From an uncultured Bacteroidia bacterium (GTDB lineage: Bacteria; Bacteroidota; Bacteroidia; Bacteroidales; UBA932), in the NCBI GenBank assembly GCA_902779765.1, contig CACZCQ010000002.1, positions 62,001-126,000 of the forward strand: DNA of 64,000 nt. Reading direction: 5' to 3'. Under the pieces are notes generated by a model. The model was not told where the DNA came from. It saw only the letters and a list, made by a program, of their open reading frames with translations, and did not search any database. Made by a program: the position numbers and the translations under genes. Shown here piece by piece: positions 52,204 to 61,297 of the stretch; position 1 is the first letter of the stretch, and every line of letters begins with the position of its first letter.

Positions 52204-53937
52204 TTAATATCCAGGATTCTGACCAAGGTTGGGGTTAAGAGCGAGGTCATTGGTCGAGATCGGGTGGAAATAAGCCTTGTCAACCCAATCGGATGACTGG
52301 AACTTGTTTTCCGGAGTGAAGAGGATGGTGTGGCCATCCGTGTCAACCGACCAGTTGCTGCCCTTCATATCGACATAGACAACGTGTCCTTCAGGTGTAG
52401 GCTTGTTCCCGGTGTAGAAGTAGACATCCGGGGTGCCGTCGAGGTCAAGGTCGATGTTCTTGTCAAACTCCTTGACATAGATTCCCTGCCACTTGATACC
52501 GAGGAGCGGTCCGACTTTCCAGCGCTGCACGTCAGCGAATGATGAAGGCGTAGCCTCCCAGACTAGCTCGATGAGACGCTCGCGGCGTACCTCGAGGATG
52601 GTGGGGTCGCTGATGTTGGGGAAGAAGGTCTCCTGCAGGTACTTATCGGCCGTGGCTGGCTTCGCGTCAAGGCCTCCTGTGATGCCTCCACGGGCACGGA
52701 GCTTTCCTATCGTCTCCGCCCAATCGGCATCGGTGAGGGTCCCGAGCTCGGCTTTCGCCTCCGCGTAGTTGAGGAGAACCTCCGCATAACGCATCCAGAC
52801 ATAGTTGTTCTCATTGCTGTACATACCGTCAAGATTGGCATCGTCGGTACAGAACTTCATACCCATATATCCTGTGAAAGTAACCTGCCAGTCAGGATAT
52901 GCGGGGCCGTTTGAGCGGATGGTGCCGGGGACACGGATGGTCTGGGCAATACGCTTGTCACGGCCTTCGAACTCGGTCATGAACTCATCAGTCAAGTAGG
53001 AAGGATCGTCGGTGTACCTGGAGCCGTCGAGCTTGAGGTAGATGTTCATGAACTGGCGTATGGGGCTGAACGGAGTTCCGAGGGTCGAGGCGGTGCTCCT
53101 GCGGTTCATACCGTTGGTAATACCGTCGGCGACACTGTAGACCGTTGCGAGCATAACCTCGTTGGCTTTCGGAATCCTGGTGATAAAGAGATCCCTGTAA
53201 GGCTGATTCCCGGAGGTGTTCAACGAATACTTCTTGCTGTCCATAACGATCTTGGCGGCAGCGGCGGCCCTTTGGAGCCACTTGTCAGCCTCAGGCTCGC
53301 CGTGATACTTGCGGAAGGTTCCCTCCCAGAGGCAGAAGCGGGACTGCTCTCCAGCGGCCACTAGGCTTGTAACCAGGGTGGCGGAGGCGTTCGAAGCCTC
53401 GGTGATGTTCTCTATCGCAAACTGGAGATCCTCGTAGATGTGTTCCGCGACAACGGTGCGGGAGTCACGTCCGGCGAGAAGAAGCTCGTCGTCAATGTCG
53501 AGCGCGTGGTCGATCCAGGGGACATCATTGTAGGTGCGGATCTTGTCGAAATAGAAGACAGCCCTCCAGAAACGGGCAATACCGTTGTAATTGTTCCTGA
53601 CCTTCTCGCTGACGGAGGTGTTGTTGTTATTGTCAAGGAAGTAGTTGATATTACGGAGAGTACCCCAGCTCCATTTGCCTTCCATACTTGGGGTATAGGA
53701 GGCTGTGAGACTTGTCCGGGCACCTTGGTAAGCATTGATTATGTTGGTGCCGGTCTCACCCCACGAAGTCATTCCGCCACCGGGCAGAACGTCATACATG
53801 GAGTTGGTGTACATCTTGAGACCGCTCTCACTCGCGAACAACGCGTCCTTGCCGACAGAGGCTTTGGGTGTCTCATACATATCGCATGCTGACAGTCCAA
53901 TAAGAGCCACAAAAGCTATGAATATATACTTTTTCAT
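52204..53937 (-). CDS. SusD/RagB family outer-membrane nutrient-binding lipoprotein
   Basis: A 577-residue protein. Lipobox LIGLSAC then the typical charged linker. SusD-family traits: an N-terminal TPR-like helical core (YFDKIRTYNDVPWIDHALD), the WMRYAEVLLNYAEAKAELG segment, and a C-terminal EVRRERLIELVWE followed by DVQRWKVGP. It forms the lid of the SusC channel at the cell surface and grips the ligand, usually a glycan or peptide. It follows the SusC gene with 12 bases between. No glycosidase or regulator is adjacent. Confidence 0.95.
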   Translation of the reverse strand: MKKYIFIAFVALIGLSACDMYETPKASVGKDALFASESGLKMYTNSMYDVLPGGGMTSWGETGTNIINAYQGARTSLTASYTPSMEGKWSWGTLRNINYFLDNNNNTSVSEKVRNNYNGIARFWRAVFYFDKIRTYNDVPWIDHALDIDDELLLAGRDSRTVVAEHIYEDLQFAIENITEASNASATLVTSLVAAGEQSRFCLWEGTFRKYHGEPEADKWLQRAAAAAKIVMDSKKYSLNTSGNQPYRDLFITRIPKANEVMLATVYSVADGITNGMNRRSTASTLGTPFSPIRQFMNIYLKLDGSRYTDDPSYLTDEFMTEFEGRDKRIAQTIRVPGTIRSNGPAYPDWQVTFTGYMGMKFCTDDANLDGMYSNENNYVWMRYAEVLLNYAEAKAELGTLTDADWAETIGKLRARGGITGGLDAKPATADKYLQETFFPNISDPTILEVRRERLIELVWEATPSSFADVQRWKVGPLLGIKWQGIYVKEFDKNIDLDLDGTPDVYFYTGNKPTPEGHVVYVDMKGSNWSVDTDGHTILFTPENKFQSSDWVDKAYFHPISTNDLALNPNLGQNPGY

Positions 53938-53949
53938 TGTTCCTTGTCT

Positions 53950-56900
53950 TTAGAAAGTGATAGAGATACCGAAGGTGAAAGCCTTTAGGATAGGATAACT
54001 GTAGTTGGATCCACCATCAGCCATAATAGGGGAACTGTACAGGCCGGAGTGCACGAGGCTGAGGGTCTCGGAGTCCTCACCCATGATGCTGTTGACATCG
54101 AACTGCTTGCTGTGCTTGTACAGGGGTGACCAGCACCAGAGATTCTCTCCGGAGACATACAGCTTGACTGCCTGCATCTTGGCGGCCTCGATCCATCTCT
54201 TCGGGAGGCTGTAACCGAACTGGAGGTTCTTCAGACGGATATAACCGACATTCTGAAGGTATTTGGTCTGAGGGATGTGGAGAGTACGGGACCCCTGGTG
54301 GGCGATGTATCCGGTGTACCTTGGCCAATAAGCGTCAGGGTTATCCGGTGTCCACCAGTTGCCGACCATATCTGCGGGAATATTCGAGTAGGGACGGCTG
54401 TACTGACCCCAGAACATTGAGTTGTCTCCACCGGCCCACCAATCCTGATGACCGACACCCTGGATGAACGCGGAAAGGAACAGACCGTTCCAACCGAAGT
54501 TGAGGTTGAAGCTGTAGGTGTAGCGAGGGAGCTTGTTACCGATGATCTTACGGTCGCCGCTGTCGCCCACCTTCGAGTTGCCGAAGTCGATCTTCCCGTT
54601 GCCGTCGAGATCCTTGAATTTGACGTCACCAGCCTGCCAGGTACGGCTGTTGTTGTTCTGGACCCAGCTCTGGTTAGGCCCGGCGATCTGCTTGCCGTTG
54701 GCGTCAAAGTCTGCCGAGGTGAAGTAGCCGTCATTCTCGAATCCCCAGATCTCTCCGAGGGTCATACCCGTGTAGTAGTTGAAATTCTGGATGCCCGTAC
54801 CTGCTCCCGCACCGATGTATTTCTCATCGTTGGGATAGTTGTCGATGATGGACTTGGAGTCGGCGAGAGTACCCTTGATCTCATAAGTGAAGGGCTTGCC
54901 GCCGAGGTTGAACTGATCCTTCCAGGTCAGGACGATCTCCCATCCCCTGGTGGTCATATCGGCGTAGTTGCCTTTAGGAGCGCTCGCTCCGTAAACCGAA
55001 GGGAGCTCAGTACCGGCGCAGTACATACCGGTGGTTTTGCGGATGTAGTAGTCACCGACGAAGGTGAGCTTGTCATTGAACAGGCCCAGATCCATTCCGA
55101 AGTTCGCCGTTGTGGCTGTCTCCCAAGTCAATCCCGCAGGGATAGGCGAAGGAACACTTGTGGAAAGGTTCTTTGAATTGTTCAGGAGCCTTTCCTGTGT
55201 GTTGAGCGAGAAGAGTTCCTGGAACCTGTATGCGGCGATGTTACCGTTACCGAGGGAGCCGTAGGAAACCCTGAATTTGAGGTTGGAAATAGCGTCAGGA
55301 CTTATCTTCCAGAAAGGTTCCTGAGACACACGCCAACCGAATGACGCTGAGGGGAAGAACTTCCACTGCTGAATGGTAGGGAACTTCGAGGATCCGTCAT
55401 AACGTCCGTTGACCTCGAACAGATAGCGGTCACCGAAAACGTAGTTGGCGCGGAAGAAGCCGCCGCCGATACGCCATTTGTAGTAGTCGCTGTCGATGTT
55501 CTGTGAACCGGTTGTCAGGGCGATGTCGTCAGCGCCTTCAAAGAGCTTCGCGTTCCTGTGGAAGAACATGTATTTGTATGTTTCCTGCTCGTAGTTGGTA
55601 CCGACCATAAGTTTCACATCGTGCTTCCCGAATGTCTGCGCATACTGGGCATAGAGGTTGGTGGCGATGTAGCCTTTCGTGTGGTTGGAGGTGTAGATAC
55701 CGTCATAAGCGCTTCCCATATACTTGACAGCCCCGTTCTCGGCGGTCTTGTAGGGAACCGGAGACTGGACGCCGTTCTGCCTGTTGTCAGTGTAACGGAC
55801 AGTGGCGTCGCCGTTGAGCGTGAGGATGTCACGGAAGATATTGGCGACGAAGCTTGTAGTGTTGCGGACATTCCTCCTGTCGGTGTCCTGGTAGTTGTTC
55901 TTATAATAGAATGAACCAAGTATGGTCGCGCCGGCCTGGGTCAGGGAGTTGTCAGGGTTGAACATCACGTTCACGGGCTGACCCTCGGACTCGATGGCGT
56001 ACCAAACGGATCCTTCACCCACGTTCGTGGGGTTGTGGTAGGTCATATTCGAGAACTCGGCGTTGTTGCTGACCCTGAGCCAATCGGTCACCTTGACCGA
56101 ACCCTTGGCCCTGATGTTGAACATCGAGTAGTCGTCAGGGTCATATTCGAAGATACCTCCCTGATTGTAGTAACGGCCGGAAACAAGGAAGCTGGCCTTG
56201 TCGCCACCGCCCTGGACGGTGAGGTTGTGCTCGTGGCCGAAAGCCCTGTCCTTGTAAAGCATATCGAACCAGTCGGTGCTTCCGTAGTAGGAGTAATTCC
56301 CGTTGGACTCGGTGACGACACCGGACTTGCCATTGCGCAGGTTGTTGAGCCAGGCGTCAGTGATCTTGAGGGAGGAGTGGAACTTTGAAGGGGCAGCTCC
56401 CTGCCATCCTTTATAGGACTCGATGTAGAGTTCGGTGAACTCCAGACCGTCAGTAATCACATTGGGAGTCACGGTCGGGGACTTCACGATGAAGTTGCCG
56501 GTGTAGTTGACAGAAACCCTTTCCTTGTTGGGCTCCTTGGTGGTGATGAGGATCACACCGAAGGTTCCGCGGGCTCCATAGATGGCGGCCGAAGAAGCGT
56601 CCTTCAGGACAGATACACTGGCCACATCACTGGGGTTGAGCAGGGACGGGTCACCTTCGACACCGTCGATGAGCACGAGTGCGGATCCACCCTGACCGAT
56701 CGATCCGGTACCGCGGACCTGGTAGTCGGAACTACGGGTCGGCTTACCATCGGCGAATGTGATCTGGAGGTTCGGGACAGCACCCTGGAGACCTTGGGTA
56801 AGGTTGGACAGAGGACGGTTGTCGAGCACTTCGCTTGTGACGACATCGACCGCTCCGGTGAGGTTGACCTTCTTCTGGGTGCCGTAACCGACGAATACCA

Positions 56901-57258
56901 CCTCCTTAAGATACTGGGAGTCCTCGAGGAGGGTGATAGTGAAATCGCTCTGATTCCCTACCGCGATTTCCTGGGTAGTGAATCCGATGAATGAGATAAC
57001 GAGAGTCGCGTTCGCAGGGACATTGAGGGAGAAACTTCCGTTTTCATCGGTGATGGCACCGTTCAAGGTGCCCTTCTCCATGACATTGGCGCCGACGACG
57101 GCCACTCCCTTGGAGTCTTTGACCACGCCGGTTACCGTCCTCTGCTGCTGGACTTCCGTTCCGCCTGGGATAGCTTTGGGACTCGCATATGCAGCCGCTC
57201 CCGCAAATGAGGAGAGCAGTGTTGTCGCGATGCAAACCCATAACAGATGTTTGTTCAT
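53950..57258 (-). CDS. SusC/RagA family TonB-linked outer-membrane transporter
   Basis: A 1102-residue protein. Signal peptide (ending YASPK, about 26-29), CarboxypepD_reg-like domain (about 40-120, VTGVVKDSKGVAVVGANV), TonB box region, plug with VVFVGYGTQKKVNLTGAVDVV split around VGYGTQKK, ASVSVLKDASSAAIYGARG, and a 22-strand barrel ending in AFTFGISITF. It imports SusD-bound ligands with TonB energy. The pair stands alone, with its own terminator after susD; the upstream gap of 273 bases holds its promoter. Confidence 0.96.
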   Translation of the reverse strand: MNKHLLWVCIATTLLSSFAGAAAYASPKAIPGGTEVQQQRTVTGVVKDSKGVAVVGANVMEKGTLNGAITDENGSFSLNVPANATLVISFIGFTTQEIAVGNQSDFTITLLEDSQYLKEVVFVGYGTQKKVNLTGAVDVVTSEVLDNRPLSNLTQGLQGAVPNLQITFADGKPTRSSDYQVRGTGSIGQGGSALVLIDGVEGDPSLLNPSDVASVSVLKDASSAAIYGARGTFGVILITTKEPNKERVSVNYTGNFIVKSPTVTPNVITDGLEFTELYIESYKGWQGAAPSKFHSSLKITDAWLNNLRNGKSGVVTESNGNYSYYGSTDWFDMLYKDRAFGHEHNLTVQGGGDKASFLVSGRYYNQGGIFEYDPDDYSMFNIRAKGSVKVTDWLRVSNNAEFSNMTYHNPTNVGEGSVWYAIESEGQPVNVMFNPDNSLTQAGATILGSFYYKNNYQDTDRRNVRNTTSFVANIFRDILTLNGDATVRYTDNRQNGVQSPVPYKTAENGAVKYMGSAYDGIYTSNHTKGYIATNLYAQYAQTFGKHDVKLMVGTNYEQETYKYMFFHRNAKLFEGADDIALTTGSQNIDSDYYKWRIGGGFFRANYVFGDRYLFEVNGRYDGSSKFPTIQQWKFFPSASFGWRVSQEPFWKISPDAISNLKFRVSYGSLGNGNIAAYRFQELFSLNTQERLLNNSKNLSTSVPSPIPAGLTWETATTANFGMDLGLFNDKLTFVGDYYIRKTTGMYCAGTELPSVYGASAPKGNYADMTTRGWEIVLTWKDQFNLGGKPFTYEIKGTLADSKSIIDNYPNDEKYIGAGAGTGIQNFNYYTGMTLGEIWGFENDGYFTSADFDANGKQIAGPNQSWVQNNNSRTWQAGDVKFKDLDGNGKIDFGNSKVGDSGDRKIIGNKLPRYTYSFNLNFGWNGLFLSAFIQGVGHQDWWAGGDNSMFWGQYSRPYSNIPADMVGNWWTPDNPDAYWPRYTGYIAHQGSRTLHIPQTKYLQNVGYIRLKNLQFGYSLPKRWIEAAKMQAVKLYVSGENLWCWSPLYKHSKQFDVNSIMGEDSETLSLVHSGLYSSPIMADGGSNYSYPILKAFTFGISITF

Positions 57259-57531
57259 TTCACCAAATGCTTTAGATATTAGTTATTATAAATGGTAATG
57301 ATATGTCACTAAATATGTCCGAAGGCCAAAAAATCATTAATCTCAAATCGTTACACATTGTAAAAATATAAAAAAGATTGATACGTTGTTCCGTCTATTC
57401 CTAAAATCTCAATGGTGGAACGGCTTATACAATTGGATAACCTCAATGCTATGACAAATTTGAAATAAGAAAGGAAATTGCTAGTTTTGTTTGATCAAAC
57501 CAGAAATGTCTGACTTGGATTCCCAAAAGAA
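57259..57531. other. Divergent intergenic region between SusC and NfnA genes
   Basis: A 273-base AT-rich stretch. It carries a very good promoter for the + strand gene (57459-57489). For SusC on the minus strand only weak -7-like boxes such as TATATTTT and CATATTTAG are seen. An imperfect palindrome lies near 57391-57430 (a GTTCCGTC ... GGAACGGC arrangement) and could be an operator. No gene or RNA could be recognised. Confidence 0.5.
57459..57489 (+). promoter_or_regulatory. Consensus Bacteroidota promoter of the nfnAB unit
   Basis: TTTG at 57459-57462, a 19-base spacer, then TAGTTTTG at 57482-57489: a full match to the TTTG / TAnnTTTG consensus at the preferred distance. The ATG at 57532 leaves a leader of about 37 bases. 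This is the clearest complete promoter in the window. Confidence 0.75.
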
Positions 57532-58374
57532 ATGTTCAAGATTCTGAAACGAGAAATGCTGACCCCGAACATCTGCAAGATGGTGGTGTCGGCGCCCAGG
57601 ATAGCCAAGGCCGCCAGGCCAGGTCAGTTCCTGATAGTCCTTCCCGGAGAGGAGGGAGAACGCATACCCTTGACGATAAGCGACTACGACCGCAAGGAAG
57701 GCACGGTGACCATCGTCACCCAGCTCGTGGGGGCCTCATCCGCCGCCATCATAGCGAAGGAGGAAGGTGAATTCTTCCGCGATGTCGTCGGTCCGTTGGG
57801 GAATTCCTCCGCTTTCGTGAATATGGACAGGGAAGCCCTTGAAGGACAGCGATACATATTCATAGCAGGAGGTCTCGGGACCGCGCCGGTCTATCCCCAG
57901 GCGAAATGGCTTCACGACCGTGGCATCGCAGTCGACGTCATTATCGGAGCCCGTACCAAGGACCTGCTGATCTACACGGAAGAGCTCGGCTCTGCCTGCG
58001 ACAACCTCTACCTCTGCACCGATGACGGAAGCTCCGGTTTCCACGGAGTCGGAACGGCTTGCCTTGAGAAACTCGTTTCCGAAGGCAAGGAGTATACCCA
58101 GGCGGTCGCCATCGGCCCTATGATCATGATGAAGTTCGCCACACTAACGTGCAGGAAACTCCGGATTCCGATCGACGTAAGCCTCAACATGCTGATGGTG
58201 GACGGGACCGGAATGTGCGGGGCGTGCAGGGTCACGGTCGCAGGAAAGACCAGGTTCGCCTGCGTGGACGGACCCGAGTTCAACGGTTACGACGTAGACT
58301 TCGACGAGGCGATGCGCAGGCTCGGACAGTACAAGGCCGAAGAGGCTGCAGAAAAGGCTAAATACATCAAGTGA
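57532..58374 (+). CDS. nfnA: NfnA-like FAD/NAD-binding subunit (sulfide/dihydroorotate dehydrogenase-like)
   Basis: A 280-residue ferredoxin-reductase-like protein. FAD-binding barrel with RPGQFLIVLPGEEGERIPLTISD split as PGQFLIV and RIPLTI; NAD site IAGGLGTAPVYPQ; and a C-terminal [2Fe-2S] region MCGACRVTVAGK with RFACVDGPEF. It pairs with the next gene as NfnAB, which couples NADH and reduced ferredoxin to NADP+ reduction by flavin bifurcation. The gltA-like gene begins one base after its stop. Could act alone as a dihydroorotate-type reductase, but the pairing favours Nfn. Confidence 0.88.
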   Translation: MFKILKREMLTPNICKMVVSAPRIAKAARPGQFLIVLPGEEGERIPLTISDYDRKEGTVTIVTQLVGASSAAIIAKEEGEFFRDVVGPLGNSSAFVNMDREALEGQRYIFIAGGLGTAPVYPQAKWLHDRGIAVDVIIGARTKDLLIYTEELGSACDNLYLCTDDGSSGFHGVGTACLEKLVSEGKEYTQAVAIGPMIMMKFATLTCRKLRIPIDVSLNMLMVDGTGMCGACRVTVAGKTRFACVDGPEFNGYDVDFDEAMRRLGQYKAEEAAEKAKYIK

Positions 58375-58375
58375 C

Positions 58376-59752
58376 ATGGCAGAGAGAATTCCCAGGGTAC
58401 CGGTAAGGGAGCAGGATCCCAAGGTACGTGCACATAATTTCGATGAGGTCTGCTACGGCTACAATCTCGAGGAAGCCACGACGGAAGCCTCCCGTTGCCT
58501 CCATTGCAAGAATCCCCGCTGCGTGGGCGCCTGCCCCGTCAGCATAAAGATACCGGAATTCATCGCAAAGGTCAAGGAAGGAGACATCGACGGTGCCGCG
58601 GCCGTCATAGCCGAGGACTCTTCTTTGCCCGCAGTCTGCGGGCGGGTCTGTCCGCAGGAAACCCAGTGCGAGGGAAGTTGCATCCTCGGCGTGAAGGGAG
58701 AACCCGTTGCCATCGGCAAGCTTGAGCGCTTCGTCGCAGACCACGCTTCCTCTCCCGAAAGGAAGGAGACTTTCTCCAATTCCAGGAAAGTGGCAGTCAT
58801 CGGGTCCGGTCCGGCGGGTCTCGCATGCGCGTCCGATCTGGCCAAGTGGGGCTACGACGTGACCATATTCGAGGCCCTGCACAAGGCCGGCGGAGTGCTT
58901 GAATACGGCATTCCGGAATTCCGTCTTCCGAAGGAGAAGGTTCTCAAGAGGGAAATAGACGCAGTCAGGAAGCTCGGTGTCAAGATAGAGACCGACGTGA
59001 TCATCGGCCGCACCGTGACCATCGACAGTCTCATTGACGACGAAGGTTTCGAAGCGATATTCGTAGGCACGGGAGCAGGTCTTCCCAAATTCATGGGCAT
59101 CCCGGGGGAGAACCTGAACGGAGTCTTTTCCGCGAACGAATTCCTGACCCGAAACAACCTGATGAAGGCCTTCAGGGAAGACTATATGACCCCGATACAC
59201 GCAGGCAGGAAATGCTGCGTGATAGGAGGCGGTAATGTAGCCATGGACGCAGCGAGGACAGCCCTCAGGCTGGGAGCTGATACCTCCATCATCTACAGGC
59301 GCACGGAGGTCGAACTCCCTGCCCGCAAGGAAGAGGTCCACCATGCCAAGGAAGAAGGGATAGACTTCAGGATGCTCACGAACCCGGTCGAAATCATCGG
59401 AGATGAGAATGGCTGGGTAAAGGCCCTGAGATGCATCAGGATGGAACTGGGAGAACCGGATGAAAGCGGAAGGCGCTCCCCTGTCCCGATCCCCGGCTCG
59501 GAATTCGAGATTCCGACCGAAACCGTCATAATGGCGCTGGGTACCGCCCCCAACCCGCTCATCGTCAACACTACCGACGGACTTGAGGCGACCCGTCGCG
59601 GAGGCCTCGTGGCCGACGAGGAGGGACGTACCACCCGTGAAGGCATATTCGCAGGCGGTGACGCCGTTACCGGCGCCGCTACCGTAATCCTCGCGATGGG
59701 TGCCGGCAGGAAGGCAGCCAAGGCTATCGATGAATATCTGAAGAACAAGTAA
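58376..59752 (+). CDS. nfnB: NfnB / NADPH-dependent glutamate synthase-like flavoprotein (GltA)
   Basis: A 458-residue protein of the GltD-like family. An N-terminal 4Fe-4S region with CLHCKNPRCVGACP and CGRVCPQETQCEGSC, then FAD motif AVIGSGPAGLACASDLAKWG and NADP motif CCVIGGGNVAMDAARTALRLG, ending in FAGGDAVTGAATVILAMGAGRKAA. In anaerobes this homotetrameric GltA name is used for the NfnB subunit next to NfnA. A separate glutamine amidotransferase large subunit is not present, which argues against glutamate synthase activity. Confidence 0.9.
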   Translation: MAERIPRVPVREQDPKVRAHNFDEVCYGYNLEEATTEASRCLHCKNPRCVGACPVSIKIPEFIAKVKEGDIDGAAAVIAEDSSLPAVCGRVCPQETQCEGSCILGVKGEPVAIGKLERFVADHASSPERKETFSNSRKVAVIGSGPAGLACASDLAKWGYDVTIFEALHKAGGVLEYGIPEFRLPKEKVLKREIDAVRKLGVKIETDVIIGRTVTIDSLIDDEGFEAIFVGTGAGLPKFMGIPGENLNGVFSANEFLTRNNLMKAFREDYMTPIHAGRKCCVIGGGNVAMDAARTALRLGADTSIIYRRTEVELPARKEEVHHAKEEGIDFRMLTNPVEIIGDENGWVKALRCIRMELGEPDESGRRSPVPIPGSEFEIPTETVIMALGTAPNPLIVNTTDGLEATRRGGLVADEEGRTTREGIFAGGDAVTGAATVILAMGAGRKAAKAIDEYLKNK

Positions 59753-59753
59753 T

Positions 59754-60524
59754 ATGTTGATGCTTCTTTTCGCCGCGGTCGCTCCCGCGCTCATACTTCT
59801 CTGGTACGTGTACCACAAGGACACGCTTCCCGAACCGACAAGATTGATATTCAAAGGCTTCTGTTTCGGAGGCATCTCGGCTTTGCTGTCAACATTCATT
59901 TCAGGTCCCCTTCTGAACATGGGTTTCTACACCACGGATCCCTCGAACTGGCTGGAAGCCGTGAAGATATCTTTCTTCGGAGCCGCAATCCCGGAAGAAA
60001 CCGCAAAGCTGCTGATGCTTTGGCTGCTCCTGAGGAACTGTCCGGAGTTCGACGAGCGATATGACGGAATCGTCTACGGAACCACCGTCGGACTTGGTTT
60101 CGCAGCGTTCGAGAACCTGATGTATGTGGTGAGTGCAGGTGCGAACTGGGTGGATGTCGCTTTCACAAGGGCCCTGTTCGCAGTGCCCGGCCACTTCGCA
60201 TTCGCGGTCGTGATGGGTTATTTCTTCGCCCAGTACAGTCTCCGTGGAGAGAACCGCGAAGGAGCGATGGTCAAGATGTGGCTGTATCCGGTCATCCTCC
60301 ATGGCGTATATGATTCGCTCTGCTTCTTCAGCGAACTGAACCAGGCGTTGTCGTTCATCATCACACTGGGCCTTATAGCCTTCTGTTTCATCCTGTTCAA
60401 GAAGACCAGGGCCCGGATCCTGAAGGAAGCCGAGTCCAATGAATATGTAGGGTCAGGTGTGAGTATCCGCAATCACGGATACGACGTCAACCACGACTGG
60501 ACAGACAAGCCCGAGGATCAGTAG
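59754..60524 (+). CDS. PrsW family intramembrane metalloprotease
   Basis: A 256-residue membrane protein with about eight hydrophobic segments. PrsW motifs: IPEETAKLLMLW (the EExxK type), GLGFAAFENLMYV, VPGHFAFAVVMGYFFA and HGVYDSLCFF supply the Glu and His residues proposed for the metal site. B. subtilis PrsW cleaves an anti-sigma factor; here the target is unknown and no anti-sigma gene is adjacent. It starts one base past the nfnB stop and its end overlaps convergent ccsA by seven bases. Confidence 0.9.
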   Translation: MLMLLFAAVAPALILLWYVYHKDTLPEPTRLIFKGFCFGGISALLSTFISGPLLNMGFYTTDPSNWLEAVKISFFGAAIPEETAKLLMLWLLLRNCPEFDERYDGIVYGTTVGLGFAAFENLMYVVSAGANWVDVAFTRALFAVPGHFAFAVVMGYFFAQYSLRGENREGAMVKMWLYPVILHGVYDSLCFFSELNQALSFIITLGLIAFCFILFKKTRARILKEAESNEYVGSGVSIRNHGYDVNHDWTDKPEDQ

Positions 60525-61297
60525 ACGTGTACTGATGTCGCGTGGGCCGAGGGCAGGTAGTTGATCCCCCACCAGCAGATCTGCAGGCAGATGAAAGCAA
60601 GGATCAGTATCCACATGGCGGTCTGATGGTCCTTGGGCCTTGAAATCCTGTAATGGACATACAGGAGATAGGTCAGCCATGTGATCGCCGCCCAGGTCTC
60701 TTTCGGATCCCAGGCCCAGTATGTTCCCCAGGCCTCCTGTGCCCAAAGGGCCCCGAAAAGCATCCCGAACGTCAGGAAGGCCAGTCCGGTGGCCACAAGG
60801 TTGTCCGTGGTGGATGTCTCACGTGCCGTAACATCATCTTTCTTGAATATCAGCACGTACAGGGCCATGATGGTGGCAGCTCCCAGCATACCGTATGAGA
60901 ACATGTACACGATCACATGCGGAGCGAACCAGGGGCTCTGCAAAGCCGGCATCAGGGACTTGGTGTGTATCTGCGGTTTAAGCAGGTTCACGGTGATGTA
61001 GACCAGTGCCATTATGGTGCTGAAAGACAGTATCCACTTGTACTTCCAGCGGGAATAGACGATGATTCCGGCTACGGCCATGAAGAAGGAATACCACAGG
61101 CGGGTTTCCCCCATCGTACGCATCGGCGGCCTTTCCAGAGCGACCCACATCGCTATCATGAAACTGAAGAACACCAGGGTGCCGGCGATATATGAAACCA
61201 GGGCCGGAGACCTTCTGTCCCTCCAGGCCAGGGCCGAACCGGTTATCCAAAGCAGCGCTGATACAGCGGCGAACCAAATGAAATATTCCCAAATCAT
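60518..61297 (-). CDS. ccsA: Cytochrome c biogenesis protein CcsA/ResC
   Basis: A 259-residue membrane protein with about eight helices. The haem-handling WWD-type motif reads WGTYWAWDPKETWAAITWL, and a conserved HVIVYMFSYG lies before it. With ResB it forms the System II cytochrome c synthetase that moves haem out and attaches it to apocytochromes. Its start overlaps the resB stop by four bases. No cytochrome gene lies in the window. Confidence 0.93.
   Translation of the reverse strand: MIWEYFIWFAAVSALLWITGSALAWRDRRSPALVSYIAGTLVFFSFMIAMWVALERPPMRTMGETRLWYSFFMAVAGIIVYSRWKYKWILSFSTIMALVYITVNLLKPQIHTKSLMPALQSPWFAPHVIVYMFSYGMLGAATIMALYVLIFKKDDVTARETSTTDNLVATGLAFLTFGMLFGALWAQEAWGTYWAWDPKETWAAITWLTYLLYVHYRISRPKDHQTAMWILILAFICLQICWWGINYLPSAHATSVHVY

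Noticed and set aside
58367-59920. A 517-codon open frame on the minus strand opposite nfnB
   Set aside because: It lies wholly antisense to a clear flavoprotein gene; no domain motif is seen in its translation. Such long antisense frames arise from the codon bias of GC-rich genes.
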